DNA of 64,000 nt from JAJCYX01 sp965243825 (GCA_965243825.1 CBDEVT010000001.1:2232001-2296000), one strand, 5' to 3'; counted from the stretch's first letter, positions 44,801 to 52,200 are shown. A program made the numbers and translations. Notes: generated from the letters alone by a model not told the origin.

Positions 44801-45069
44801 CGCCCAGTATCGGTATCGCTCGAAAGTCGCAGGCCTTCGACCTGGTTCGGGATCGCGGTTGCCTCGGGTCCATCTGATCCCGATTCGCCACCTCCGATGT
44901 TAGCCAGAACGATGATCAGTATGATCACGACAAGCAATACAGCGGCGATTCCGCTGCCGTAGTAGGCGCGCATGCGCGGAGTCAGGTTCTGGTAGAAAAC
45001 CTGAACCGATTTAACGATTGAATTCCCGGAATCGGGGGCAGACTTTTCGTCTCGTGAGTCCTGGGTCAT
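35848..45069 (-). CDS. Giant membrane-anchored surface protein with metzincin site and adhesin-like domains
   Basis: 3,073 residues from the ATG at 45069 (a GTG at 45126 is possible). A basic N-terminus precedes one membrane segment (about 39-56). Next come Ig-like units (DLTPPVLSVDSP), a Big_5/SbsA-like unit (VAETRPVNGARSVGV), and a carboxypeptidase-regulatory-like unit after an Asp-rich DPGPDGEIGTGDD stretch. HEIGHSIGIVH at about 1287-1297 is the metzincin zinc signature HExxHxxGxxH, so a peptidase domain is embedded. Then two HYDIN-like units (FGTVPADT), Ca-binding DSDGDGIDD repeats, LVIVD repeats (VIDISNPAVPRVV) and a long beta-helix like filamentous haemagglutinin. It should project from the cell surface, for attachment or polymer/protein degradation. 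Transcribed alone. Confidence 0.8.
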   Translation of the reverse strand: MTQDSRDEKSAPDSGNSIVKSVQVFYQNLTPRMRAYYGSGIAAVLLVVIILIIVLANIGGGESGSDGPEATAIPNQVEGLRLSSDTDTGRSDQDGITSAIQPKLIIDARDSTTVEILFNGEVIDTLDSKNEIEFEFAEELPDGVFGVEARLLGDDGAELLVRGPLFVTIDTIAPSPPSAVRLSPDTDLGLSINDGLTSIEAPAISGNSGVGDTVRVMIGADTAGESISDVTGEWSVVLRKLDEGQHTITAIAEDAAGNVGIESSPYTFTLDLTPPVLSVDSPDDESTLRGTETLTGSFSDEGSGIAGVDYRIGEGSYFPVSTNTQSGIFSGALIVDDDLNGDQVLTVTAFDVAGNMTEVNRDVSVEIERPFAVAETRPVNGARSVGVTVKPEVYFSVPVDVETLNSQSVKISSGGRDLPASIVPAGDGKFVWIFPDEPVPGDSSVTVTLDGDQIRSAGDDALLDGDSDGRPGGDLIFSYSTVSVQPVAGTRITGIIADPGPDNQPMTDDDLDPGPDGEIGTGDDIPLLPIPGVEISLLGLPSVMAVSDANGSYSINSVPAGSVKVKIDGLTGTAPSDFYFPEMVMDVRAVAGEDNFIMPGHRIAYLPRLPDEILQTVDASDRTMIVGDSVSAPQLPSDQQELLSIEIQPDSLIAPDGTSLDSAEIGISTVPPELVVDMLPPGVLQHTFDITVQAPGVANFAVPAPMTFPNVFDATPGTQLNFLSFNHDTGLLEIEGTATVSENGESVSTDPGAGIVRTGWHGLTRPGSVVLPGCNPEEEPQVDVDPNPAIGRVSSIVGGSVLLDLSRGDRTVTGPLDDELWTIEELIKGRNKQSAYRIRVENRDENGKAAQRTDRSECERVRQTPLMVEVIIRGPAADFLTVSLDSHGKNRTLLNPASKSVLFGEAPNSQPDAEAIFGFMLEPGQLEDIVFTPKVLVRRSNFNPSNADATVETVISDEILFGTSVEIRAFKWRTPEDLLIREKINLYSWTDIGDANDRDGFASMPDATVDGRGSGASRRPVELRMPEAVTFVSDDPAFSFIEDTVLGFTGFQFDPIRVKDDQLGGIDVISPDGQKTGTIPVEGDGIIAEVWVNEQQFLDTLENVFRNGGSSPDQRPNAFWRLIDTPERRQAIFDSVISETIDRLFIHITPGPDGRQGTNDDGGIRFVSTQERGTTLDIRSWTGPAGPTDSERRSGGRTTQLGQATGIDWEPFSPLDLVKADKPFMFGGATYQPNRQSFAFKLTESLNEESSGNIDIYLDRWIRIIDRTRFDSPTVAFIEGVASTIAHEIGHSIGIVHTSTNFDPKDQTQLDQRIQIDDADANGDLMAQGADFRGELTLPVTGEAYGIALGQFWEQKDVLRARNYFAKYWLAMVKVARERGLPRPQRFNVEGGGSDNSEPIIDFVGEGTSFLVSNPGTEAEPVGLVDFGTVPADTAEAREQTFGLFNIGDRDLTIDMVIVDPRSSSAFSVNRIRGGTVIAPSESVDVVVTFDPESGGRHEGGLIIVTDEEVGGGVYGLTGIGERQEPDISLEVVNNNLGGVVAETGTSGSQVVGTITNIGSQLLTIDSAEIGDDGSPFTVSSINGPVNLQPGQSLDITAAFAPVETGLQRATVVIESNDPDTPQVGLGLAGTGTAEFPGTLVDWGNDFTAVETPDSDVSPTLRAITDDEGNWEFFLPPETTATFITFDPVSGLVSSGGTVTAEAGTDTAMPIVPFTASVTPDFDGDGLPADIEFAIGTSDSNQDSDGDGIDDFTAVLAGDDPLGDISLPTGIVSQLNLDGNAEAVAIGSSPSNTDAVIAYVATGDAGFASVDITNPLQPRTLSELSLPGENLDLAIDLGTSRVFVAAGSAGIHVIDISNPAVPRVVQNISTPGQPTRLTLSEFGLFAASGRELLAIDIGLAEVIVNIPATGSVLEAIGSEGDHVFLTDQSGNFVAVDVSTALSDGQMSVTSSVATHRVERLTVLEEVAYLAAEGSYTTFDVSDPSNVELISDTANGEPNEFGVELVPGGDGVGALIYALFDREPTVQLMDISNPARTGEFITRFDLPENPQDAAFAAGLVVIADGVSGLMVINFQPADANGVAPTGIMSIVTEDQDPNTPGTQLREGSVAVFSVDASDDVQVKSVELLRDGVVAQSDASFPFELFVTLPALSQGDSVEYQARVTDTGGNSSATNTVEVELLPDDRGARLISIDPNDRGFAATGEVQVEALFSKALAAETVTAENVRLTGSSGSPVTPSDISVLDAGRRVRLTYPSLTAGQYTLTVDGSRVTDTSGVPAGGAITSSFEVIDADNRWISPANGDWSDPENWSAGRVPNSTDVVVISVPGSITVTFSGVQIDGEAGQLYVDERLEVARRGLVIQDDVGVSGTLVFGGNTTLISDGVFDLRGTLNGGLNTRFRAATFLNTGSILSPESGIAFVAGDFDNRGFIRSRGFTLGQNPGFRLGGEGPITFTNHEDGLIEIIGDGQFNAFTVDSQIVNLGVIRSDGGDGLFGNFTNNGLLEVVSGAYRIGAREGSVSEDATYLVSEGAILNLESVLMEFRGTTTFEGEGLVNVDNGMDAAQGAVVNLNMTGEGFRLNSNVSLTGDGSFVNNEKFIWRIGTIKPNTPFENRGELEILGVPTVPVQLDGDLINFGTILHTENKTLEIENATLTNASSGIYNFASDGDIDSRNNNNTHFFVNEGTLIKTSGSDVSDLDVVWTNTGPVEVQTGIIRTRRQANLTDTVIDVSADTQFRISFGNHTINGTFSAVGDGLILVGASPTFVTVADDTEVVFENTGGLRFLDGTWNGGGSIRLASDTIWSGGTFGTNGGVVNEAGQTVTVSGDSAKTVMSGIFQNDGVMSLEGSGRLQIENGSVVNGPSSTINFLSTGGFDLRGSAPATLVNQGVINKTAGGAALVDVDFNNTGSVNLEAGRLDFFRVFVQTAGAINLTGGNISVGTNGTLALNGGVLAGSGTITGSVVNRAAIHVGGEGQIGTIVVTQRYRQESNGTLLIEIGDSGTHDVLDIRATGGGAVTLDGALSVSAIDGFSPNGSDVFEVLIYRNVTGDFASFAGLNIDGTALAPSANSNGYTLTAP

Positions 45070-45165
45070 CAACTTCGCCGGCGTTTGCTTGTGACACTGC
45101 CAAGGACCGCCGCAGTCTATCAGCACCTTCCGAGCAGCAGTAACGAACTGACAAGCACAAGAAAG

Positions 45166-45393
45166 TTCACCCCACTCCCTGGTGAGGTGAGGGGATACGA
45201 ACTACTACCGTCTCTGATCTCTGACCGCCACCCGGAACTCCGTAACGTTGTAATCGCCAATGCATGCTCCGGGCACGGGTTCAAGGTTGCCCCGGCGCTC
45301 GGGGAGATCCTGGCCGATCTGGCACAGGAAGAACAACCGGAGTTCGACATCAGTATGTTTTCACTGAACCGGTTCCTTTTGAATGGCACCTAG
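45166..45393 (+). pseudogene. C-terminal remnant of a DAO-family flavoprotein oxidase
   Basis: ISDRHPELRNVVIANACSGH and the following GFKVAPALGEILADLAQ, then FSLNRF match the C-terminal FAD-contact region of sarcosine/N-methyl amino acid oxidases. Only about 70 residues remain; the FAD-binding N-terminus and the active-site part are absent, and the giant protein gene begins just upstream on the other strand. It is a relic, showing that this junction was remodelled. Confidence 0.7.
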
Positions 45394-45756
45394 CTCTGTA
45401 CGTGCAGCGGGTTGGTGCTTGAGAGCCACGGAGGCTAGACATAGAACGGAACAAAAACCGGCGACGTCTTTCGCAACAAGGCTCCAACACATTTTCCTCT
45501 GTTCATCACCAGACCCTCAGAATTGATCAACGCAGCATCAAATGGCGTTGCTGAAGGGCCTTAAAAGTCGATGATGTATGATGCGTCGTCGCCAAGACAG
45601 GACGCCTGATTAATGACTGTGCGAAGAAGATTCCAGACCCTGCGCGAGAAAGGTGCTTGCAAAAACGTGTCAGGCTGGAAGCAACGGAAATTGGCAAACC
45701 ATCGCTGAACAGATTCACCTTGGTGGTCAGTCAGCTGATTCTCAGTAAGGAACACG
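45394..45756 (+). other. Long leader upstream of metY
   Basis: 363 bases with no gene. I looked for SAM riboswitch signatures, which would fit a methionine gene, and found none that I recognise. One possible hairpin is CAACGC (from 45530) with GCGTTG (from 45545). AGTAAGGAACACG before the metY ATG carries the ribosome binding site. Confidence 0.35.
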
Positions 45757-47082
45757 ATGAGCAACTACCGATATGAAACCCTCCAGCTTCACGCTGGACA
45801 AGATCCCGACCCAACAACGAACGCCCGCGCAGTTCCGATTTATCAGACGTCTTCGTACGTGTTCAACAGCGCAGAGCACGGCGCAAACCTTTTCAGCCTT
45901 GCAGAATTCGGGAATGTCTACACCCGCATCATGAATCCGACGAATGATGTGTTCGAGAAGAGGGTTGCTGCTCTGGAAGGTGGTGTGACCGCACTAGCAA
46001 CAGCTTCCGGCCAGTCTGCCCAGTTCATCGCATTCACCAATATGCTCCAGGCGGGCGACAATCTCGTTTCGTCACCATTCCTGTATGGCGGAACTTATCA
46101 ACAGCTGAAGGTTCAGTTCCCCCGCATCGGCATTAACGTGAAGTTCGCCGCAGACGACACTGCGGAAGAACTTGAGAAACAGATCGACAGCAACACCAAG
46201 GCGATATTCCTCGAGTCAATGGGTAATCCGCGATTTAACGTTGCCGATCTTGATTCGATCTCGGCCATGGCTAAGAAGCATGATCTCCCCCTCATAGTCG
46301 ATAACACCCTTGGAGCCTGTGGTGCGTTGATACGCCCAATCGAACACGGCGCGGATGTCGTTGTTCAAAGTGCAACCAAATGGATTGGTGGACACGGGAC
46401 GACGATTGGCGGAGTTATTGTCGACGCAGGTACGTTCAACTGGGGGAACGGCAAGTACCCGCTTTTCAGTGAACCGACAGATTCCTATCACGGACTCGTG
46501 CACTGGGATGCCTTTGGATTCGGATCCGACATTTGCAACATGCTCGGCGTTCCCGAAGGAAGAAACGTCGCATTCGGACTGCGGGCACGGCTGGAATGCC
46601 TCCGAGACTACGGTCCATCACAGTCTCCGTTCAACTCATTCTTACTATTGCAGGGGATCGAAACTCTCAGCCTACGCATCGAACGGCATACGGCAAACGC
46701 GCTTGAACTTGCCAAATGGCTGGAGTCAAATTCTGCGGTGAAGTCGGTTAGCTATCCAGGTCTCGATTCCAGTCCGTACAAGGAACTCGCTGAAAAATAC
46801 ACGTTGCGTGGCTTTGGGGCGATGCTGAACTTTGAACTGAAGGGTGGCCATGAAGATGCAGTCACATTCATCAATAGTTTGAAGCTTGCTAGCCACCTGG
46901 CGAACGTAGGTGATGCGAAGACTCTGGTTATTCACCCATCTTCCACCACTCACCAACAACTGAATGAAGCAGATCAGCTTGCCACAGGCGTAACGCCGAC
47001 GATGGTTCGCGTTTCGGTTGGCCTTGAACACATTGATGACATCAAGGAGGACTTCCAGGCTGCATTCGACGAAATCGGATGA
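45757..47082 (+). CDS. metY: O-acetylhomoserine sulfhydrylase
   Basis: 441 residues of the Cys/Met metabolism PLP-dependent family. Seen: the opening ETLQLHAGQDPDP, VPIYQTSSYVF, YTRIMNPTN, SGQSAQFIAF, VDNTLGACGALIRP, and the PLP-binding Lys 208 in QSATKWIGGHG. Length and the long insert after GGHGT are typical of MetY and not of MetB/MetC. It makes homocysteine from O-acetylhomoserine and sulfide in the cytoplasm. It is followed after 63 bases by metA, which supplies the substrate. AAGGA lies before the ATG. Confidence 0.93.
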   Translation: MSNYRYETLQLHAGQDPDPTTNARAVPIYQTSSYVFNSAEHGANLFSLAEFGNVYTRIMNPTNDVFEKRVAALEGGVTALATASGQSAQFIAFTNMLQAGDNLVSSPFLYGGTYQQLKVQFPRIGINVKFAADDTAEELEKQIDSNTKAIFLESMGNPRFNVADLDSISAMAKKHDLPLIVDNTLGACGALIRPIEHGADVVVQSATKWIGGHGTTIGGVIVDAGTFNWGNGKYPLFSEPTDSYHGLVHWDAFGFGSDICNMLGVPEGRNVAFGLRARLECLRDYGPSQSPFNSFLLLQGIETLSLRIERHTANALELAKWLESNSAVKSVSYPGLDSSPYKELAEKYTLRGFGAMLNFELKGGHEDAVTFINSLKLASHLANVGDAKTLVIHPSSTTHQQLNEADQLATGVTPTMVRVSVGLEHIDDIKEDFQAAFDEIG

Positions 47083-47099
47083 AATACCCGTCTCAGTAG

Positions 47100-47140
47100 G
47101 TCGGCGGCGGATTGAACATGACATCCGCCGCTGACTACTT
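47100..47140 (+). terminator. Terminator-like hairpin directly before metA
   Basis: A 13-bp stem with one mismatch (47100-47112 with 47123-47135), a 10-base loop, then TACTTTTG. It ends ten bases before the metA ATG and occupies the place of a ribosome binding site, so it may act as an attenuator of metA. Confidence 0.65.
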
Positions 47141-47145
47141 TTGTT

Positions 47146-48036
47146 ATGACTCTGATCCTTCCCACGAACTATCACGCATTGCCGCAGATCGAGCGGAACC
47201 GCGTGAAGTGGGTTCCGGTTCCACAGGCTGAACGGCAAGATATCCGCCCGCTCCGCATCGGAATCATGAACATCATGCCGCTTGGTGAGCAGTACGAATT
47301 TAATCTTCTGCTTCCGCTCGGCCTTTCGGTATTACAGATTGAACCAGTTTGGATCCGCCTTGAGTCGCATCAGTACAAAACATGGGAGCCGGGTCATCTG
47401 GATGACCACTATGTGAGCTACGCGGAAGCCACAAAAGATTCACCACTAGACGGCCTGATCATCACTGGCGCGCCAGTGGAACATTTAAGATTTGAAGAAG
47501 TGGCGTACTGGCGGGAGTTCACTGAAATAGCGAAACATGCCCGCGAGAACACACCTAATACTTTAGGCATCTGTTGGGGTGCATTCGCTCTCGCATATCT
47601 TGAAGGCATCAGCAAGGTCGATTTTGAACACAAATTATTCGGTGTCTTTGAAGTAAACAACCTTCAACAAGATCACTACATAATGGGTGCAATGGATGAC
47701 GCGTTCTTGACACCACAGAGCCGCATGGCAGGAATGTCAGATACCGACTTATTGAAAGCACGAGACGAAGGCAAGATTTCGCTTCTAGCACATGGAGCTG
47801 AGTCTGGTTACACCATTTTCGAGACGACCGATCACAAGGTCCTAATGCATCAAGGTCACCCTGAATACAGTGCAAGCAGGTTGGCTTACGAAGTCATTCG
47901 CGATGCCGACAACAGTTCTGTTTTGCAGATAGAGAATTTCGACCCAGCAAATCCCATCAATCGTTGGCGCATGCATCGCAACACGTTCTTCCACCAGTGG
48001 CTGCGCTACTGCTACACCCAGATCAGCAACGGCTAA
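47146..48036 (+). CDS. metA: Homoserine O-acetyltransferase (MetA family)
   Basis: 296 residues. The catalytic set is present: Cys 143 in GICWGAFALAYL, His 238 and Glu 240 in HQGHPEYSASRL, plus IGIMNIMPL and FEEVAYWREF. MetA enzymes use acetyl- or succinyl-CoA depending on one residue in the GAPxE/G segment; here TGAPVEHL has Glu, the acetyl type, which agrees with metY next door. The product is O-acetylhomoserine. No Shine-Dalgarno sequence precedes the ATG; a hairpin is there instead. Confidence 0.9.
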   Translation: MTLILPTNYHALPQIERNRVKWVPVPQAERQDIRPLRIGIMNIMPLGEQYEFNLLLPLGLSVLQIEPVWIRLESHQYKTWEPGHLDDHYVSYAEATKDSPLDGLIITGAPVEHLRFEEVAYWREFTEIAKHARENTPNTLGICWGAFALAYLEGISKVDFEHKLFGVFEVNNLQQDHYIMGAMDDAFLTPQSRMAGMSDTDLLKARDEGKISLLAHGAESGYTIFETTDHKVLMHQGHPEYSASRLAYEVIRDADNSSVLQIENFDPANPINRWRMHRNTFFHQWLRYCYTQISNG

Positions 48037-48206
48037 GTGGTCTGCGAGGGTTCTGTCAGAACCAGTTGTTCGCGGGCAGGGCGGAATTTGCCGCGGACGA
48101 GAAGATACTTGTGCATACTGTGATCCTGCCCCAGACAGGTGGGGATCGACCCGCTACATTGCGAACACGCCATCCTGATGCTGTCGAAGGGTGGCACTTC
48201 GACGCT

Positions 48207-49115
48207 CTAACCCGGCCTCGCCGCTCCCGCCGTGTTCAATTCGATGCTCCATACCGAGCTCGTAGCGGCGATGAAGAGTGTCTGTTTGTCTGACATCCCG
48301 AAGGAGCAGTTAGCCGCAACTTCCGGTGTTTTGATTTTGCCGATTAGCTCGCCAGACGGGTTGAAGCACTGAACTCCGTCACCGGCCGCAACAAACAGGT
48401 TCCCGTTCACATCAACTCGCATACCGTCTGGAACCCAGGGATCTACATCCGCGAAAACCCGCGGGTTGGTCAACTCTGATCCGCTTACATCAAAAGCCAT
48501 CACTCGATGAGCACGGAACTCCCCATGCGTGCGGCCAGTATCGCCAACATAGAGAACGCTTTCGTCCGGCGAAAATGCAATGCCATTTGGCTTGTCGAAG
48601 TCTTCGGAGACTGCGATTAATTCGCCGGTTTCGGGAACGAGTCTGTAGACGCGGTTGTGGTCCTGTTCAGGACCTTTGCCATGGCCGAGTTCTGGATGCA
48701 GCGCTCCGTAGTCCGGATCCGTGAACCAGACGGAGCCATCGGACTTCACCACTATGTCGTTAGGCGATGTCAGTCTGCCGCCCCTGTAGCGGTCAGCGAG
48801 CGTCACGACGCTGCCATCTAGCTCAGTCCGGCTGACCCTGCGACCACTCGTTTCGCATGACAGAATTCGCCCCTCGAGGTCGGTAGTGTGACCGTTGGTG
48901 TTGCCGCAAGGCTCCCGAAACACCGAGACTCCGTCAGATTCTGACCAGCGCATGATTCGGTTGTTAGGAATGTCGCTCCAGATCAGGGAGCTATCGCGTT
49001 CCAGCCAGTGCGTTCCCTCGGAAAATGCCATGCCGCTGGCAACCTGCGTCAGGTCTCTATTAGATCCGAGCAGTCTTTCGAACTCGCCCGACAGTATCTC
49101 GATTTCACCAGTCAT
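48207..49115 (-). CDS. SMP-30/gluconolactonase family protein
   Basis: 302 residues forming a six-bladed beta-propeller. Family marks: ASGMAFSEGTHWLERD with the metal-binding Glu, SPNDIVVKSDGSVWFTDPDYG with Asn and Asp ligands, and NGIAFSPDESVLYVGDT. These enzymes open sugar lactones with a divalent metal. It lies on the minus strand between the methionine genes and a plus-strand catabolic run, and probably hydrolyses the lactone produced from a sugar handled by the dehydratases at 55-58 kb. No signal peptide is seen. Confidence 0.85.
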   Translation of the reverse strand: MTGEIEILSGEFERLLGSNRDLTQVASGMAFSEGTHWLERDSSLIWSDIPNNRIMRWSESDGVSVFREPCGNTNGHTTDLEGRILSCETSGRRVSRTELDGSVVTLADRYRGGRLTSPNDIVVKSDGSVWFTDPDYGALHPELGHGKGPEQDHNRVYRLVPETGELIAVSEDFDKPNGIAFSPDESVLYVGDTGRTHGEFRAHRVMAFDVSGSELTNPRVFADVDPWVPDGMRVDVNGNLFVAAGDGVQCFNPSGELIGKIKTPEVAANCSFGMSDKQTLFIAATSSVWSIELNTAGAARPG

Positions 49116-49247
49116 CTCGTTCTACCGTCCTTGAACCATCGCTGCATATAGACGCTGATTGTGAGCGGTGCGCAGAGTATCATCGGCGGGCACAACCCGC
49201 TAAGACTAAGGACCTTTTTCAATACTCGTTAGCAACAGGAGTGACCG

Positions 49248-49643
49248 ATGAAGTTTCTCGGGGTTGACCACATAGACATCGTTGTCAGCGATCTTGCGGC
49301 TTCGATCGAGTTTTATCGCAAGTTCGGTATGTCGCCGGAAGGCACTGTAGATGACGGCCAGACTGTGTTCCTGTTCAACAATGATAAGGAGCATCCTGTG
49401 CGTATAGAGCTTCACCAGGCTGAAGAAGGACAAAAGACTGGAATAGATCACATCTCCTTTGCTGTCGAAGATCCGAAAGACGCCACCAAGGAAGTACAGA
49501 TGCTCGGTGGCGTGGAGTTCCTGTTCGAACCATTCGAGAACCAGCAGTCAGGCAGGACAATCTCCAACTGTTATGACCCAGACGGCGTGCAGGTGCAGAT
49601 GGCACGCAAGACCGGTCCCGGAACTTACAAGAACTGGGAGTAG
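49248..49643 (+). CDS. VOC (glyoxalase/dioxygenase) superfamily protein
   Basis: 131 residues, two beta-alpha-beta-beta-beta units: FLGVDHIDIVVSDLAASIEF in the first and GIDHISFAVEDPKDA in the second, with VQVQMAR at the end carrying the place of the last metal ligand, which is Gln rather than Glu. Family enzymes are lyases, epimerases or dioxygenases that bind a divalent metal through two or three His/Glu. It lies two bases before the next gene, so it is co-transcribed with the ceramidase-like pair. Substrate unknown. Confidence 0.75.
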   Translation: MKFLGVDHIDIVVSDLAASIEFYRKFGMSPEGTVDDGQTVFLFNNDKEHPVRIELHQAEEGQKTGIDHISFAVEDPKDATKEVQMLGGVEFLFEPFENQQSGRTISNCYDPDGVQVQMARKTGPGTYKNWE

Positions 49644-49645
49644 CC

Positions 49646-50731
49646 TTGACAGCCAGCGAGAAAGCCCAGTTCGCGCCCGGTGACGATGGACTCCTCCGTG
49701 CAGGCGCTGGTCGGGCTCCGATCACTCCGCCAGTCGGGTTCAAGGTCAACGGTCCTGAGTTCACGGGAACCGTGTCGACCGGTGTTGACGATGACATGCT
49801 GGTGCGTGCATTCGTTTTCGAGGCGGAAGGCCGGCGTGTGGCTATCTGCTCCCTTGATGTCTGGGGTCTCGAGCCGAAATTGCAAGAGCGAATTCGAGAC
49901 GAAGTAGCCGGTGCGGCGAGCACCTTCGCTCCATTTGTCTGGCTCACCTGCACAGGCAATGCAACATCACCCCCAACCTGGATCGACGCGCCTGGGTCCG
50001 ACCATGCCAACTATCTCGGGTATTTACCTGAGCTTTGCGGTGGCGCAGCGGCGCAGGCTGCTTACTCAATGTCACCGGCTGCAATCGGCGCAAATGCAGC
50101 TCAACTCACCGGGGTGACGACTGGTGTGGCTGGCAAGGGAGCGGAGGCCGATGAATCGGTCACAGTAGCTTCTGTTACGACGGCTTCAGGAGACGGCATT
50201 GCACAGCTGTTTTCTTTTTGCTGTCCTGCGTTGATACGCGGTGACGACGGAAGATGGACAGGTGACTTTCCTGCCTACGCAAGCTGGGCTCTGGAACAGG
50301 CAGGCGGTGGAATAGTCGCATTCGCCAGGGGTTCGGATGCTGACGTACGCCCGTACGACTGGTATCGGGGGAACAGTTCAAGGACCCACCTGGGTCGCGG
50401 AGCACAGGATGTGCAGGCACTGGGGCTGCTGCTGGCAACACAGGCATCCTCTGCAGCAAGGAATATCGAGTATCGCCGTAATGTATCGATTGAAACGTCG
50501 GCAAGCGATGAGTTAGGCGTACATGTGCTGCGAATTGGCGATCTAGTTTGCGTGTCAGTCGACCGACCGCAACCCGCAGTTTTTGCGCGTCACCTCCGCA
50601 AAGCGATGCCGCGTTCACGAGTGATCGTCTCGACAAACCTGGCAGGACATCCGCTTGAGACAGGCGAAGAGCTGGATGTTGACCTGGAATTGGACGCGCT
50701 CGAAGTGGCACGAGCTGCCGGCGCGAAGTGA
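49646..50731 (+). CDS. Neutral ceramidase-like N-terminal domain protein, divergent
   Basis: 361 residues. It starts as the family does (LRAGAGRAPITPPVGF) and continues with VRAFVFEAEGRRVAICSLDVWG. The family segment N-S-T-H-N-H-T, which holds zinc-binding His residues and is intact in the next gene, reads TCTGNATSPP here, so the zinc site is damaged. Likely a non-catalytic or altered partner of the following paralog, from which it is separated by 12 bases. Start: TTG with GGGAG upstream. No signal peptide, unlike true secreted ceramidases. Confidence 0.7.
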   Translation: MTASEKAQFAPGDDGLLRAGAGRAPITPPVGFKVNGPEFTGTVSTGVDDDMLVRAFVFEAEGRRVAICSLDVWGLEPKLQERIRDEVAGAASTFAPFVWLTCTGNATSPPTWIDAPGSDHANYLGYLPELCGGAAAQAAYSMSPAAIGANAAQLTGVTTGVAGKGAEADESVTVASVTTASGDGIAQLFSFCCPALIRGDDGRWTGDFPAYASWALEQAGGGIVAFARGSDADVRPYDWYRGNSSRTHLGRGAQDVQALGLLLATQASSAARNIEYRRNVSIETSASDELGVHVLRIGDLVCVSVDRPQPAVFARHLRKAMPRSRVIVSTNLAGHPLETGEELDVDLELDALEVARAAGAK

Positions 50732-50743
50732 GATTCTTGAGAC

Positions 50744-52090
50744 ATGCCAAACCTGAGCGCTGGAACAGCTAAGACGGTGATCACGCCTCCCATTGGCTAC
50801 AGGATGGGGCAGTGGGGGCTGCGACAGGGCAGATCAACCGGCATCTTCAGGGACCTGTTCGCCCGTGCCCTCGTGCTGGATGACGGAGAGAACCGGCTCG
50901 CTATCGTGTCGCTCGAGGTTTGCGGCATCCCAAAACCGACGATGCTGGAGATCCAAAGGCAAGTTAGTGGTCTGACCGGAATCCCGGCGGAATCACTGCT
51001 TGTCAACTCCACCCACAATCACACTGCACCCGACATTTTGCTTGGCGTCACCGCTGAATGGCAGACGTATGCCGCATATCTCGCGGACCTTGTTGCAGGG
51101 ACCGTATACGAGGCGTCGAAGGCGATGCGTCCCGCTGTCTCGGGGCATGGTTCCGGAACACTGAAAGGCTGGACTGTTAACAGGCAGTACAGGGATCGAC
51201 CCGTGGACGAAGAGGTTGGTGTGCTGCGTGTCGATGAACCTGATGGCTCCCCGATCGCCCGTGTAGTGAATTTCGCTGCTCACGGCGTCTGCGATGGCGG
51301 TCAGTATCTTGAATGGTCTGGCGATTTTTCGGGAGAACTCTCTTCGATCATCGAGGAGATCGAACCTGGCGCGGTTGCGTTGCACATCCAGGGTGCAGGC
51401 GGCGATATTCACCCGTTTGACTGGTGGTTCGGAAACCGCAAGTCGGAGCATTTGCATACCCACGAAGACACGGCGAAGTTTGCTGAGGCGATCGCCCGGG
51501 AAGCGCTGAAAGTCGCAGTGAGCATAGAGACATCGCCGGACGCAGTTCTTGACTCCAGATCTGTGAGAGCAGAGTTGCCGCGCCGAAAAGTGCCGTGGAC
51601 CGTTGAGGAAGCGGAGAGGCTTCACACGCGCCTCGCCGGTGAACTCGGTGACTACAGCGGTGAGGTGTGGCCCGAAGGCACAACCACGGCTAATGCGGCC
51701 GAGAACCATCCTGAGATGTACGGAAATGGTCGCAATGAACTCAACCTCGCCAAGAATCAGGCGTTGGCACCGTTGCGGATAGAGCTGCAAGCTCTGCGCA
51801 TCGGTGACCTGGTGATCAGCGCTCATCCTGGCGAAATGTTCAACGAGCTTGGGACGGCAATAAAAGATGGAGCAGCCGGTGGAAGACCATGGGTTGCCAG
51901 CTACAGCTCGGAATACATCGGCTATGTATCCACTCGGCAGCCCTACACAGAGTTGATCGGGATTGCGTTGACCGATCTTGTGGATATGAAGCGTTTCAGA
52001 CGCTTCTACGGAACCACAACCAGTCCGTTCTCTCCTGAAGCTGGTGAGATCATGGTCGAAGCTGCGATAGACCTGCTCGAAACCGTGTAA
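50744..52090 (+). CDS. Neutral/alkaline ceramidase-like hydrolase
   Basis: 448 residues of the non-lysosomal ceramidase N-terminal domain type. Seen: AGTAKTVITPPIGY at the start, VNSTHNHTAPD with zinc-ligand His residues, NFAAHGV, and GAGGDIHPF. The protein lacks a signal peptide and the C-terminal domain of true ceramidases. Such short cytoplasmic members are common next to sugar-acid genes, and the substrate is probably not ceramide. It follows a divergent paralog and precedes a 2-hydroxyacid dehydrogenase. Confidence 0.8.
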   Translation: MPNLSAGTAKTVITPPIGYRMGQWGLRQGRSTGIFRDLFARALVLDDGENRLAIVSLEVCGIPKPTMLEIQRQVSGLTGIPAESLLVNSTHNHTAPDILLGVTAEWQTYAAYLADLVAGTVYEASKAMRPAVSGHGSGTLKGWTVNRQYRDRPVDEEVGVLRVDEPDGSPIARVVNFAAHGVCDGGQYLEWSGDFSGELSSIIEEIEPGAVALHIQGAGGDIHPFDWWFGNRKSEHLHTHEDTAKFAEAIAREALKVAVSIETSPDAVLDSRSVRAELPRRKVPWTVEEAERLHTRLAGELGDYSGEVWPEGTTTANAAENHPEMYGNGRNELNLAKNQALAPLRIELQALRIGDLVISAHPGEMFNELGTAIKDGAAGGRPWVASYSSEYIGYVSTRQPYTELIGIALTDLVDMKRFRRFYGTTTSPFSPEAGEIMVEAAIDLLETV

Positions 52091-52200
52091 GAATATCCAC
52101 CGTTCGTATCGGTCAGCTTTGAGCGATTCTGGAACGGTCCAGGCGCTAAAGTTCCGACAAATCCCGACCTGAGCGACAGAAGAAAACAGAGGCACTCGTA

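Noticed and set aside
45394..45756. SAM riboswitch before metY
   Set aside because: Expected for a methionine gene, but none of the conserved riboswitch cores known to me could be found.
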